Shown piece by piece: positions 31,447-38,574 of a DNA stretch of 44,608 bases. The stretch comes from a virus. The stretch spans positions 1 to 44,608 of IMG/VR virus record IMGVR_UViG_3300030522_000001; one strand, given 5' to 3'. The notes beneath the pieces were generated by a model. That model saw only the letters and a program-made list of their open reading frames with translations, had not been told where the DNA came from and did not search any database. A program made the position numbers and the translations under genes. The stretch's first letter is position 1. The number at the start of each line of letters is the position of its first letter.

Positions 31447-31880
31447 AAGAGCAAACGTTCATTCTGCACCGAGGGGTGCGCAATTTCACCAAGTTGATGG
31501 CGTTCCTGTCGGTCTTGGATGTCACCAAGGAATTCCAGGTCACGATAGGCCCAGCGAAGAAAGAGCGCAGCAACCAGCAGAACAAGGCGCTGTGGGGATG
31601 CGCATACGAGCATATCCGCAAGGCGACCGGCAATGACAAAGACGACCTGCATGAAATGTTTTGCGGGGAGTTTTTCGGCTGGGAAGTTTGCGAGGTGATG
31701 GGACAGAAGAAGAAGCATCCGAAGCGCACCACAACGACCGGGTACGACGGGAAGCGTAACGTGATATCGGCGCACGAGCTGCAGGACTTCTATGCATTTA
31801 TCCAGCAGCGCGCGGCTGAGTATTCGGTGTATGTCCCCGATCCCGACCCGATGTGGTGGAGCTATGACAAAGCTGCGTGA
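31443..31880 (+). CDS. ninB: NinB/Orf recombination mediator, 145 aa
   Basis: Family features: FILHRGVRNFTKLMAFLSVL, EFQVTIGPAKKERSNQQNKA, LWGCAYEHIRKATGNDKDDL, HEMFCGEFFGWE and the Arg/Thr block KKHPKRTTTTG, in the order of lambda NinB, at the usual length. NinB binds single-stranded DNA and SSB and replaces RecFOR in phage recombination. It overlaps the DUF1364 gene by 17 bases. Confidence 0.92.
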   Translation: MKEQTFILHRGVRNFTKLMAFLSVLDVTKEFQVTIGPAKKERSNQQNKALWGCAYEHIRKATGNDKDDLHEMFCGEFFGWEVCEVMGQKKKHPKRTTTTGYDGKRNVISAHELQDFYAFIQQRAAEYSVYVPDPDPMWWSYDKAA

Positions 31881-32163
31881 ACTCGCTCGTGGACAGAGCT
31901 GCATGGTCCGCATTCCAGGCGTGTGCAACTGGAACACGGAAACCACCGTGCTCGCACATATTCGACGGCCAGGCAATGCCGGCGTCGCGCTCAAGCCGAG
32001 CGACCTGTGCGGTGTGTGGGCCTGCAGCTCTTGCCATGACGAGATCGACCGGCGCACGCAGAAGATCTCGGCCGAAGAGATACCGTCCTATGTGCTGGAC
32101 GCTCTGGTGCGACAGCTGGATTGGTACGCACGGAAAGAAGTAGTGATAGCGGTGCTCACATGA
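31864..32163 (+). CDS. DUF1364/YbcO-like putative nuclease, 99 aa
   Basis: Pattern: ELARGQSCMVRIPGVCNWNT, ETTVLAHIRRPGNAGVALKP, CGVWACSSCHDEIDRRTQKI. This His/Cys-rich core is the DUF1364 family, of which E. coli YbcO is a His-Asn-His type nuclease-like member. It always sits by nin-type genes in lambdoid phages, as it does here next to ninB. Metal-binding cysteines (about 13, 21, 48, 54, 57) are visible. Confidence 0.87.
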   Translation: MTKLRELARGQSCMVRIPGVCNWNTETTVLAHIRRPGNAGVALKPSDLCGVWACSSCHDEIDRRTQKISAEEIPSYVLDALVRQLDWYARKEVVIAVLT

Positions 32164-32235
32164 GTCCGATTAACTGTGGTTCCGATGCCCATTTATTAGG
32201 TGTTGTGCCGGAATGCTCAGCGCAAAATTGCGCGC

Positions 32236-33060
32236 ATGAACACAACACCGGCCGTCACCGTCAACGATATCTTGGACCGATTCGAATCGGAGTACATCCC
32301 TCACGAGCTCAGCGAGCGAACGCAGAGAGATTATGCCCGGCACATACGCGACCTGAGGCGATGGTTTGGCGATCGAATAGCGGACGAGATGAAACCACGG
32401 GACTTCGCGGAGTTCATGAACGTTCGCAAGGGCCGGATTCAGCGGAACAAGCAGCTGGCCGTCCTGTCATGCGCCTTCACGCAGGCGGTGGGCAGCTGGT
32501 ATCTGATAGATCGGAATGTCTGCCGGGACGTAAAGCGCCACCGGTCCAGGCCGCGCGATCGCGAAGTGACCGACGCCGAGTTCGCGGGTTTCATGGCTAC
32601 TGTTCCGTACAAAATGACGCTGGCCATGCAGCTGTCGGTGCTCACCGGTCAGCGTCAGGGCGACATCCTATCGTTGCTTTGGTCCCAGGTGGACCGGGAG
32701 CAAGGAAAGATTCGCTTTCGTCAAGCAAAGACAGGCAAGCGCCTGGCTGTACGTATCACGCCGGTCCTAGACGCCCTACTCCTAGAATGCATGGATATGG
32801 CGCCAGCCGGCCAGCATGTGATCCGTCGACGAGACGGGGAGCGTTATACATCGGACGGCTTCCGAGCCATATGGCAGCGCTATATGCGCCGCTGGAAAGC
32901 ACTCGGCAACGAGCGCTTCACTTATCACGATCTGCGTGCTCGAGCAGCTGCCAAGTGCAAATCAGTCGAGGAAGCAATGCTGCTCCTCGGTCATCAGAAT
33001 ATTTCGATGACTCGCCGCGTTTACGACCGCAGCGAGCGCACTGTCGAACCGACGATGTAA
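32236..33060 (+). CDS. Tyrosine recombinase 1, 274 aa
   Basis: All catalytic residues are present: Arg140 (TGQRQGDI), Lys165 (FRQAKTGKRL), His231-x-x-Arg234 (TYHDLRARA), His253 (LGHQNIS) and Tyr263 (RRVYDR). Residues 1-105 form a SAM-like core-binding domain (ERTQRDYARHIRDLRRWFGD). Start ATG 32236 is preferred over 32200. It is intact but separate from the attP-linked integrase at 37455, and its target is unknown. A dimer-resolving or excision role, or a captured second integrase, are possible. Confidence 0.88.
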   Translation: MNTTPAVTVNDILDRFESEYIPHELSERTQRDYARHIRDLRRWFGDRIADEMKPRDFAEFMNVRKGRIQRNKQLAVLSCAFTQAVGSWYLIDRNVCRDVKRHRSRPRDREVTDAEFAGFMATVPYKMTLAMQLSVLTGQRQGDILSLLWSQVDREQGKIRFRQAKTGKRLAVRITPVLDALLLECMDMAPAGQHVIRRRDGERYTSDGFRAIWQRYMRRWKALGNERFTYHDLRARAAAKCKSVEEAMLLLGHQNISMTRRVYDRSERTVEPTM

Positions 33061-33105
33061 AGAGTTCTCGCCGAGCAATCGGCCGTCCGAGACACGAAAG
33101 TTTGC

Positions 33106-33267
33106 GTGGACGAAACGGGCCAGACTCTCAAAAACCGTTATTCCGGGCGCTGCTGTCCCAATTGCATCCCGGTCGTGAAGGAAACCTTGCAGCAATGCAG
33201 GGGCTGGAAAGACCTCCAGAGGGGCCCCGAGTACCACGGGCATAGATCCGGATGGGAAAGGGGTTAA
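33106..33267 (+). CDS. Possible small Cys-containing protein, 53 aa
   Basis: A GTG-initiated frame (DETGQTLKNRYSGRCCPNCI; a later Cys in QQCRGW) with CCPNC could bind metal. It has no clear ribosome site; GAAAG lies 7 bases before the GTG. It fills most of the gap 33061-33274, which otherwise holds nothing recognised. Low certainty. Confidence 0.3.
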   Translation: MDETGQTLKNRYSGRCCPNCIPVVKETLQQCRGWKDLQRGPEYHGHRSGWERG

Positions 33268-33274
33268 AAGTTAA

Positions 33275-33490
33275 ATGTTAGAGAGCAACTCCGTGAATGA
33301 GCAACGCACACCCGAAGATAAAGTCGCCGCCTGCAAGCGCTGCAATGGCGAAGCGACCAATGACAACATCTATAGCTATGGTCGGCATGTTGGGTTTCGC
33401 GTCTTCTGTGAGGACTGCGACAACCATGGACCCTTAGCGCCAATCAAGCTTGCTGCAGTTCGTGCTTGGAATACGGAGCAAGCAGCATGA
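33275..33490 (+). CDS. Lar-like restriction alleviation protein, 71 aa
   Basis: Cys-x-x-Cys at CKRCNGEA and CEDCDNHGP, then PIKLAAVRAWN; the spacing (CxxC ... aromatic VxCxxC ... GP ... A..AWN) is that of the Lar family, whose Rac-prophage member eases type I restriction. The start is the ATG at 33275 after GGAAAGGGG; a GTG at 33293 is another option. It overlaps the next gene by 4 bases. Confidence 0.75.
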   Translation: MLESNSVNEQRTPEDKVAACKRCNGEATNDNIYSYGRHVGFRVFCEDCDNHGPLAPIKLAAVRAWNTEQAA

Positions 33491-33678
33491 GCGGCCCTAC
33501 TTCACTTCCCTCGGAGGAGAAGGTGACGACGTCACCGGTGAACCTGTTGACTGAGGCGTTTCTCGAAATGGATCACGCCCGCATGTTCATCAGGACGCGA
33601 GAGAAGATGCACCCGGATGGCGTGCATCAGTTCGACAAGATATGGGCAAAGGTCCGGCGCTTTCTGGAGCAGCAGTAA
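33487..33678 (+). CDS. Small helical protein, 63 aa
   Basis: The sequence (VNLLTEAFLEMDHARMFIRT; REKMHPDGVHQFDKIWAKVR) is helical and amphipathic. It is coupled to the Lar-like gene (ATGA) and to the next gene (TAATG). No family is recognised. Confidence 0.58.
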   Translation: MSGPTSLPSEEKVTTSPVNLLTEAFLEMDHARMFIRTREKMHPDGVHQFDKIWAKVRRFLEQQ

Positions 33679-33977
33679 TGAGCGATGTCACAGTCCCCAA
33701 AGAAGAGAAGCTTCAGGAAGCAAACGAGTTGCTTGATGCGCTCATGGACTTCGCTTACGAGCGTGGATTCCACGAGTGTGGCTACAACCCGGCAAAGGTC
33801 CTGAACGATGAGATAACCGACCTGCGCGCCTCCCTGCGCCGCGAGGAGAACGCGCGAGAGATCACGGCAAGGGAAAACCAACGTCTGCGCGATCTTTCCA
33901 AAACTCCAGGATGCAGCCCAGGACCAAAAGAACTGCTGCACCAGGGCCACATCTACATTCGGGAAGACATCCGATGA
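33678..33977 (+). CDS. Coiled-coil protein, 99 aa
   Basis: Helical with KLQEANELLDALMDFAYERG, then TDLRASLRREENAREITARE, a short coiled coil. TAATG start and ATGA end overlaps. It has one Cys (HECGYNPAK). Unknown role. Confidence 0.55.
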   Translation: MSDVTVPKEEKLQEANELLDALMDFAYERGFHECGYNPAKVLNDEITDLRASLRREENAREITARENQRLRDLSKTPGCSPGPKELLHQGHIYIREDIR

Positions 33978-34135
33978 CAAAGGAGCGGTGCGAAGGCACT
34001 CCGAGGCACTCGTGGAAAGTCTGGTGGACCCGCCGGCTGAAAAAGATCGGCGGACCGAACGACGGCAAGTTTATGCCATACGAGTGGCTCACCTGCAGAA
34101 ACTGCCAGGCTATCAAGGGGAGATGGAAACGATGA
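33974..34135 (+). CDS. Small basic Trp-rich protein, 53 aa
   Basis: CEGTPRHSWKVWWTRRLKKI and TCRNCQAIKGRWKR give a Cys-x-x-Cys and a strongly basic, Trp-rich surface; one zinc is possible. Overlaps of 4 bases on both sides. It may bind nucleic acid. Confidence 0.55.
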   Translation: MTKERCEGTPRHSWKVWWTRRLKKIGGPNDGKFMPYEWLTCRNCQAIKGRWKR

Positions 34136-34752
34136 ACGAGCAAGCGCCATCGAAGGAGTTCGATCTTTCAGTCGAGCAAGACGCTCGTGCCCACGAACTG
34201 TGGGATAACCTCAATGACGACGATGACACTTATGCCATCGCCCAGGAAGTTATCTACCTTCGCGACAAGCTGGCCGCACAGTCAGCCCACGAACCGCCGG
34301 CGAGTCTGTGGGGCGATGGTACTCGCGAGATGCTGATCCAGTTGCGAGACTGGCTGAAGTCAAAGATGCCCTGCCCGGCCGGTGATTGCTGCAACGAGCT
34401 TCGTGGTTGGGTCGAGAAGGTTGACCAGCACATAACGTTCCATGCTCCGGCTGCATCAGCCCCACCGCCAGGGCCTGACCTCCAGCGTATTGCTAAAGCG
34501 GCTGCGGACATCATTCGTCGCGAGGCTGACTGCGGCGTGCCGGCCGAGTACGAGCGTGAGTTCGACGCATTGCGCGATGCTCTCATGCCCCCGCGAGCTA
34601 CCGCAACGAAGCTCCCTGAGCCTTGCGGTCGCTGCGGTGGCAGCGGGAGGCTCACGATCTTCGACACGCCCATGTATATCGGCCAGATATGCGCACCAAT
34701 CGGCGATGAGCCCTGCCCTGCCTGCTCATCCGAGGGAGAGGCGCATGAGTAA
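34132..34752 (+). CDS. Unknown 206-aa protein with C-terminal zinc motif
   Basis: The N-terminal region is acidic (HELWDNLNDDDDTYAIAQEV) and the middle is helical with Ala-rich blocks. The C-terminus has PCGRCGGSGRLTIFDTP and CPACSSEGEAHE, a DnaJ-type Cys-x-x-Cys-x-Gly-x-Gly half repeat. Such tails are common on small phage ancillary proteins. Start ATG 34132 overlaps the previous stop. Confidence 0.58.
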   Translation: MNEQAPSKEFDLSVEQDARAHELWDNLNDDDDTYAIAQEVIYLRDKLAAQSAHEPPASLWGDGTREMLIQLRDWLKSKMPCPAGDCCNELRGWVEKVDQHITFHAPAASAPPPGPDLQRIAKAAADIIRREADCGVPAEYEREFDALRDALMPPRATATKLPEPCGRCGGSGRLTIFDTPMYIGQICAPIGDEPCPACSSEGEAHE

Positions 34753-35074
34753 GGCACACGACGATTTCAACCGGCTGGCATCGCGCTATCCGCCGCAGAA
34801 AGGCACCTGGACGCTGATCGCGCCGGACGGCCGCAAATGGGAAGCGGACAGCCCGCTTGCCGTGGTAGGTGTCGAGCAGCGCGAACGCATTCCGCCGTCG
34901 CTGGCCTTGGAACGCATCTATCGCGCGCTACAGGATGAAACCTCATCGCAGGAAACGGTCCCTGCTCCGGAGGCGTCGTTCGTCGAGACATTTAGACAGT
35001 CGCCGCGACGTGTCTGCGAGCACCGCAACCGATCAGCCGACGGCGTTTGCCTCGACTGCCACGTAGTTCTCTGA
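34745..35074 (+). CDS. Unknown protein with C-terminal Cys/His motif, 109 aa
   Basis: NRLASRYPPQKGTWTLIAPD and GRKWEADSPLAVVGVEQRER form a beta-rich N-terminal part (a common phage motif of the type LIAPDGRxWxADSP). The C-terminal CEHRNRSADGVCLDC may bind zinc. It overlaps the 206-aa gene by 8 bases. Confidence 0.6.
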   Translation: MSKAHDDFNRLASRYPPQKGTWTLIAPDGRKWEADSPLAVVGVEQRERIPPSLALERIYRALQDETSSQETVPAPEASFVETFRQSPRRVCEHRNRSADGVCLDCHVVL

Positions 35075-35089
35075 GAACCGGAGCGTGAC

Positions 35090-35188
35090 ATGTACCGATT
35101 CGCACGATTTATAGGTGGCCTGGTGAAGCTCTGGCGTCTCGGATATCGGGATGGCTTCGACAGCACGAGACCACCGCAGCGTCGATGA
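35090..35188 (+). CDS. Miniprotein, 32 aa
   Basis: GGAGCGTGAC precedes the ATG. MYRFARFIGGLVKLWRLGYR is a basic amphipathic helix; the end is Arg/Pro-rich. The stop overlaps the methylase start (ATGA), which supports it as a real coupled gene. Confidence 0.5.
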   Translation: MYRFARFIGGLVKLWRLGYRDGFDSTRPPQRR

Positions 35189-35739
35189 GTGCAGCAGACT
35201 TCAAATTGGAGGCGGTGACGCGATCGACGATCGGCGGAACGGGCAACTCGTCCGTGATCAACGCCGGACGAGCTCGCAACAACGGCCGATACAACGGCGA
35301 CGGCCGCCACTGGGCCACACCGCCGGAAGTGTTTGAGCCGCTGCATGCCGAGTTTGATTTCACGCTGGACCCGTGCGCGTCGCCTGAGACCGCGAAGTGC
35401 GCGAAGTTTTACACCGAGGCTGATGATGGCCTGGCCCAAGACTGGAGCGGCGAGCGTGTGTTCATGAATCCGCCGTATGGGAAAGAGGCCTACGCCTGGA
35501 CGCGTAAAGCCCGCGAGGAGGCGAAGCGCGGCGCGCTGGTGGTCGGCCTGCTACCGGCCAGTTGTGACCTGAAATGGTGGCACGAGGATGTGGTAGGCCA
35601 TGCGGAGGTGCGTTACCTCCGCGGGCGCGTGCGGTTCCTGACAAACGGCCCATATCGCTCGAGCGGATTCTTCGCGTCAGTCGTCGTGATCTGGCGCCCG
35701 GGCATGTGCCCGCACTGCCGCCGAACATCTCATAGTTGA
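35185..35739 (+). CDS. dam: Phage Dam-type adenine N6-methyltransferase, 184 aa
   Basis: Motifs of the phage N-6-adenine methylase family: HWATPPEVFEPLHAEFDFTL, DPCASPETAKC, ERVFMNPPYGKEAYAWTRKA with the catalytic NPPY at 95-98, and GRVRFL near the end. The usual target of this family is GATC or a related site, but specificity cannot be read here. Methylation would protect phage DNA from restriction, which fits the Lar-like gene in the same operon. Confidence 0.88.
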   Translation: MSAADFKLEAVTRSTIGGTGNSSVINAGRARNNGRYNGDGRHWATPPEVFEPLHAEFDFTLDPCASPETAKCAKFYTEADDGLAQDWSGERVFMNPPYGKEAYAWTRKAREEAKRGALVVGLLPASCDLKWWHEDVVGHAEVRYLRGRVRFLTNGPYRSSGFFASVVVIWRPGMCPHCRRTSHS

Positions 35740-35749
35740 AGCCCTGAGC

Positions 35750-36004
35750 ATGAGCAAAGCAAACAGATACGACGAGTTCACGATCCAGGAACAGGAGCAC
35801 GGACCGCCGCTGGTTCTCGACCGGAATGGACGTGAGCGACCATCAACTAAGGTCGAGCGCGCGCTGTGGGAGATTCTGAACCGTGACGACGACAAAGCGC
35901 GCGTAGCCATACTGAAGGCCCGCATTGCGGATCTTGAGGAAGAACTCAAGCAGCGTGAGGCCCAATTGCGCGCCGTGCTCGACCTACAGCGAACAGATCA
36001 CTAA
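35750..36004 (+). CDS. Coiled-coil protein, 84 aa
   Basis: YDEFTIQEQEHGPPLVLDRN is followed by a clean coiled coil (LKARIADLEEELKQREAQLR, then AVLDL). It has no catalytic motif. It starts 10 bases after the methylase stop. Unknown role. Confidence 0.58.
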   Translation: MSKANRYDEFTIQEQEHGPPLVLDRNGRERPSTKVERALWEILNRDDDKARVAILKARIADLEEELKQREAQLRAVLDLQRTDH

Positions 36005-36020
36005 TGGAGAGCGTGACGAA

Positions 36021-36176
36021 ATGAAACGAACATTTGCAAGAGACGTGTACGGCTTCTACATCCTGCCGTTGATCGCCTACAGCAACACTCCGCGTGAGGG
36101 CCGCTGCGTTTGGCTCGGCATTGGACCATGGCTGTGGTCGTGGGGAACCGGTCCGGGCAAGGAATCAGCTCCATGA
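36021..36176 (+). CDS. Small aromatic protein, 51 aa
   Basis: FARDVYGFYILPLIAYSNTP and VWLGIGPWLWSWGTG give a hydrophobic, Trp-rich sequence that may attach to membrane. GGAGAGCGTGACGAA precedes the ATG. It overlaps the next gene by 4 bases. Confidence 0.52.
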   Translation: MKRTFARDVYGFYILPLIAYSNTPREGRCVWLGIGPWLWSWGTGPGKESAP

Positions 36177-36292
36177 AGTGGCTTCAGTTCATCGCCGCCC
36201 TGCCATTTCTCGCGATCGGCTTCTTGTTTCAGTGGGCGCGTGACATGTTCGATCGTGGCCGTGCCTATTACGACTGGCTCAGTGCAGAGTGA
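36173..36292 (+). CDS. Membrane miniprotein, 39 aa
   Basis: MKWLQFIAALPFLAIGFLFQ is one transmembrane helix; the rest (WARDMFDRGRAYYDWLSAE) is charged and cytoplasmic. It may work with the aromatic protein upstream, to which it is coupled by ATGA. Confidence 0.58.
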   Translation: MKWLQFIAALPFLAIGFLFQWARDMFDRGRAYYDWLSAE

Positions 36293-36306
36293 CGGAGGTG
36301 TTCCCA

Positions 36307-36501
36307 ATGACCGAACATCTTGAACCGTTCGACTGGTGGCATAGCGGCCGCTTCTGGTACTGCAGCCTGCAGAAGCCGGGCGTCGCTCTAGTGAGCGGTT
36401 GCGGAGTTACAAAGGAGCGCGCAATTGCGGACGCGCACAGAGACCTACAGAAACTTGAGGGTAAGCGGCGGCTACGTGGCACGCCCGCTACTCAAAGATG
36501 A
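36307..36501 (+). CDS. Small protein, 64 aa
   Basis: The sequence (EPFDWWHSGRFWYCSLQKPG; VTKERAIADAHRDLQKLEGK) has an aromatic first half and a basic helix after it. GGAGGTGTTCCC precedes the ATG, a strong ribosome site. No family is recognised. Confidence 0.58.
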   Translation: MTEHLEPFDWWHSGRFWYCSLQKPGVALVSGCGVTKERAIADAHRDLQKLEGKRRLRGTPATQR

Positions 36502-36526
36502 ATTGCAACCCTGACTAGGAGATCAA

Positions 36527-36775
36527 ATGAAATATCGAAAGAAGCCAGTGGTGATCGAAGCTGTGCAATGGACAGGCAAGAACAAACGTGAGATCGCGAA
36601 CTTCATGCAAGGCTGTATCTCGCAAGGCGGTTCACTGTTCATCTCAACCCTAGAAGGACAGATGACAGCCAGCGTCGGCGACTGGGTCATCAAAGGCGTG
36701 AAGGGAGAGTTGTATCCGTGTAAAGACGAGATTTTCAGGATGACTTACGAACCAGCAGATGAGGCCATGTCTTGA
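36527..36775 (+). CDS. [15 protein letters not shown] family protein, 82 aa
   Basis: The opening [20 protein letters not shown] and the end [20 protein letters not shown], then RMTYEPADE, are the marks of a very common small phage family (beta-barrel-like, no function known). TAGGAGATCAA precedes the ATG. Its last 41 bases overlap the end of the HNH gene on the other strand, and a second copy of its C-terminal motif lies beyond that gene at 37197-37241. Confidence 0.75.
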   Translation: MKYRKKPVVIEAVQWTGKNKREIANFMQGCISQGGSLFISTLEGQMTASVGDWVIKGVKGELYPCKDEIFRMTYEPADEAMS

Positions 36776-37178
36776 TGGCGTGGCAATTTGCGCAGCGAAC
36801 CACACATTTTGTGATCTCGGTTTCGGCTTGCGCGATGCTCTTGGAATTGCACACGTTTAGAGTTTTGCCACTGGTGACATGATCGAAATGAAGGGCGGCA
36901 GGATGAAGATTGAATTTACAATCAACACACCCAAGAGCCAACTTGTAGGCGTCGAGCCAACGACGAATTCTGGTCGCTCTCGCGTTGGTCTGTTGGTTAA
37001 TTCGCTCCCTATATCCAGGGACTGCAAGCCGCGACAGCCGCCATGCCTTGGATTTCCCCGGGTCGTGCGAGCGAATTCGCTTCCGTCGATTCGCGGCAGC
37101 GACCTTCTCGGGGTTTCGATCTTTCCAGCGTCGGGAGGCTTCTCTTGCGCGAGCAAGCTTTTCTTTCGCAGTAAACAT
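36735..37178 (-). CDS. HNH endonuclease, 147 aa, on the opposite strand
   Basis: HNH core in the C-terminal half: [20 protein letters not shown] (Cys-x-x-Cys and His-Phe-Asp-His), SGKTLNVCN, then [18 protein letters not shown] with the final His. The N-terminus is a Lys/Arg/Ala helix ([20 protein letters not shown]). It has its own extended -10 promoter (37185-37213) and lies against the direction of the operon, like a free-standing homing nuclease. The ATG is 6 bases after TATAAT. Confidence 0.82.
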   Translation of the reverse strand: MFTAKEKLARAREASRRWKDRNPEKVAAANRRKRIRSHDPGKSKAWRLSRLAVPGYRERINQQTNARATRIRRWLDAYKLALGCVDCKFNLHPAALHFDHVTSGKTLNVCNSKSIAQAETEITKCVVRCANCHAIKTWPHLLVRKSS

Positions 37179-37184
37179 GCGGGG

Positions 37185-37213
37185 ATTATAGCAATCCCCT
37201 GCAAGCCTGACAT
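37185..37213 (-). promoter_or_regulatory. Extended -10 promoter of the HNH gene
   Basis: Minus strand: ATGTCA (37213-37208), 17 bases, then TGC-TATAAT (37190-37185), an extended -10. A perfect 7-bp inverted repeat GGGGATT/AATCCCC (37181-37199) covers the -10 and could bind a regulator or form a hairpin. Confidence 0.65.
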
Positions 37214-37241
37214 CTTCGCCGCGACTTACGAGGCCGTATAG
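37197..37241 (+). pseudogene. C-terminal remnant of a second MKYRKKP-family gene
   Basis: In the plus frame this reads IPCKPDIFAATYEAV followed by stop, which is the usual C-terminus of the family seen at 36527-36775 ([17 protein letters not shown]). No start or N-terminal part is attached, and the HNH gene fills the place where it would be. The fragment is probably what remains of a disrupted or replaced copy. Confidence 0.55.
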
Positions 37242-37260
37242 TCAAGGTTGACCTAGTTCG

Positions 37261-37635
37261 ATGATCGCCACGTTCGAAGAACTCGCGAAGCTTGCCGGCA
37301 CAAAGAAGCCGAAGGCTGTCGCTGCCTGGTGCGCCAGGAATCGCATCTTGACGTGGCGCGACACGAAAGGCCGGCCGTGCACTACGTTGACAGCACTCGA
37401 CCGAGCGTTGCATCGTGGTACGACCGAAAACGAACCTAACTACGAGCCTCCGGAATGGCCTACCTCCAATCCTGCGGCCTCTCAATCCCAGGCGTCACCG
37501 AAAAAGACGGCCGGTATTACAAGGTCATCAAGAACAAGTGGCACCCGCTCTCTCGAATCGACGAAGGCGCCAATGCTCTCTACCGGGCTCTCTACGAGCT
37601 CGACCCGCTCCGGCCCGGAACGATCGGGGAGCTGA
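37261..37635 (+). CDS. DUF4224-like protein, excisionase candidate
   Basis: The first 55 residues (MIATFEELAKLAGTKKPKAV; then RNRILTWRDTKGRPCTTLTA, LDRALHRG) match the DUF4224 pattern F..L..L.G.K....Q..W L..N.I.....GRP.., a small AlpA/Xis-like fold usually encoded just before phage integrases. The frame stays open for 181 bases inside the integrase gene, giving a Ser/Thr-rich tail that looks like out-of-frame coding. The functional part probably ends before about residue 65. Confidence 0.68.
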   Translation: MIATFEELAKLAGTKKPKAVAAWCARNRILTWRDTKGRPCTTLTALDRALHRGTTENEPNYEPPEWPTSNPAASQSQASPKKTAGITRSSRTSGTRSLESTKAPMLSTGLSTSSTRSGPERSGS

Positions 37636-38378
37636 TCAACGTGTACCGCGCCGTTGGGATGGATGAGCTTAAGCCCGCCACCCGAGATGATTATCTGAAC
37701 ATCCTGAAACGCCTTGACCATCACTTCGGGAAGATGCGGATCGGCACATTGAAGCCGAACCAGATCGCGCATTTCCTCGAGACCCGGAAGAAACGCGGCA
37801 AGGGCGCCACCCGCGCCAATCGTGAGGTGGCGGTCCTGAGCGCCGTCCACAATTTCGGGATGCGCCAGATGTACGTCGAGACGAACCCATGCCGTGAGGT
37901 GTCGCGCAACACTGAGCGCCCGAAGCGGAAGGTAGTGAAGGATGCCGATTTCTTAGAGGTCTTTGAGCGCGCCAACGAACCCTTCCAGGACTTGATCGCC
38001 GCAGCCTACCTGTCAGGCGTCCGTCAAACGGATGTGATCGCGTGGAAACGCTCCGAGCATCTAACGCCCGAGGGCATTGTGTATGTGCAGAGCAAGACCA
38101 AGAAGCCGCACACCGTCTATTGGTCAGACGCTCTTAGGTTCTTCGTACGGCGCGCCATGGAGCGATTTCCAGGGGCCGAGCTTGTGTTCACTAATACGGA
38201 AGGGGAAGCTTGGACGACGTCTGCAATCGCGTCCCAGTTGGCCAGGCTTGAGTCTGGATGGTGCTTCAAGGATCTGCGGGCGAAAGCACAGACCGACTCG
38301 CCGCATTCGGTTTTGGGTCATGGCGCGGCGCTCGAAGCGATGTACCGGAAGGAACTTCGCACGCGGCCGGTTCGGTAG
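37455..38378 (+). CDS. int: Tyrosine integrase 2 (attP-linked), 307 aa
   Basis: N-terminal arm-binding region (PGVTEKDGRYYKVIKNKWHP, LSRIDEGANALYRALYELDP) typical of this integrase group. Core-binding domain at 55-150. Catalytic domain: Arg190 (SGVRQTDVI), Lys in SKTKKPHTV (about 214-217), Lys272-x-x-Arg275 (FKDLRAKA, Lys in place of the usual His), His289 (LGHGAALEA) and Tyr297 (AMYRKE). It joins attP to the tRNA-Asn gene of the host. The attP starts immediately after its stop codon. Confidence 0.93.
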   Translation: MAYLQSCGLSIPGVTEKDGRYYKVIKNKWHPLSRIDEGANALYRALYELDPLRPGTIGELINVYRAVGMDELKPATRDDYLNILKRLDHHFGKMRIGTLKPNQIAHFLETRKKRGKGATRANREVAVLSAVHNFGMRQMYVETNPCREVSRNTERPKRKVVKDADFLEVFERANEPFQDLIAAAYLSGVRQTDVIAWKRSEHLTPEGIVYVQSKTKKPHTVYWSDALRFFVRRAMERFPGAELVFTNTEGEAWTTSAIASQLARLESGWCFKDLRAKAQTDSPHSVLGHGAALEAMYRKELRTRPVR

Positions 38379-38574
38379 TTCTTAGAGAGTGGTGAGCGAT
38401 TCTTAGAGGAAAAATGCAGCGTTTCACGGGAAACAATGGCTCTTCAGACGGACTGTTAATCCGTTGGTCGCTGGTTCGAGTCCGGCCCGGGGAGCCAGCC
38501 CTAGCGGCTCCAGTCTCTAAGACCCCGAAGGGAAAGAGCCAAAATTGGCCGCATTTCCTTCGCCCTCTTAGAGG
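38379..38574. other. attP: tRNA-Asn 3' half core with four arm sites
   Basis: The core (about 38440-38497) is the 3' half of tRNA-Asn with anticodon GTT at 38455-38457. Anticodon stem ACGGA/TCCGT, T stem GCTGG/CCGGC, acceptor CCGGGGA, discriminator G and CCA all follow. Integration there would restore the tRNA 3' end. TCTTAGAG-type sites occur at 38380 and 38401 (same strand, 21 bp apart) before the core, and at 38514-38522 (reversed) and 38566-38574 (within CCTCTTAGAGG) after it; they are the probable integrase arm sites. Confidence 0.82.

Noticed and set aside
32121-33245. A 374-codon plus-strand open frame
   Set aside because: It covers tyrosine recombinase 1 in another frame, has Arg/Pro/Gly/Ser-rich composition without motifs, and the recombinase frame has all catalytic residues.
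38440-38497. A tRNA gene
   Set aside because: Only the 3' half of tRNA-Asn is present; acceptor 5' strand and D arm are missing. It is the attP core.
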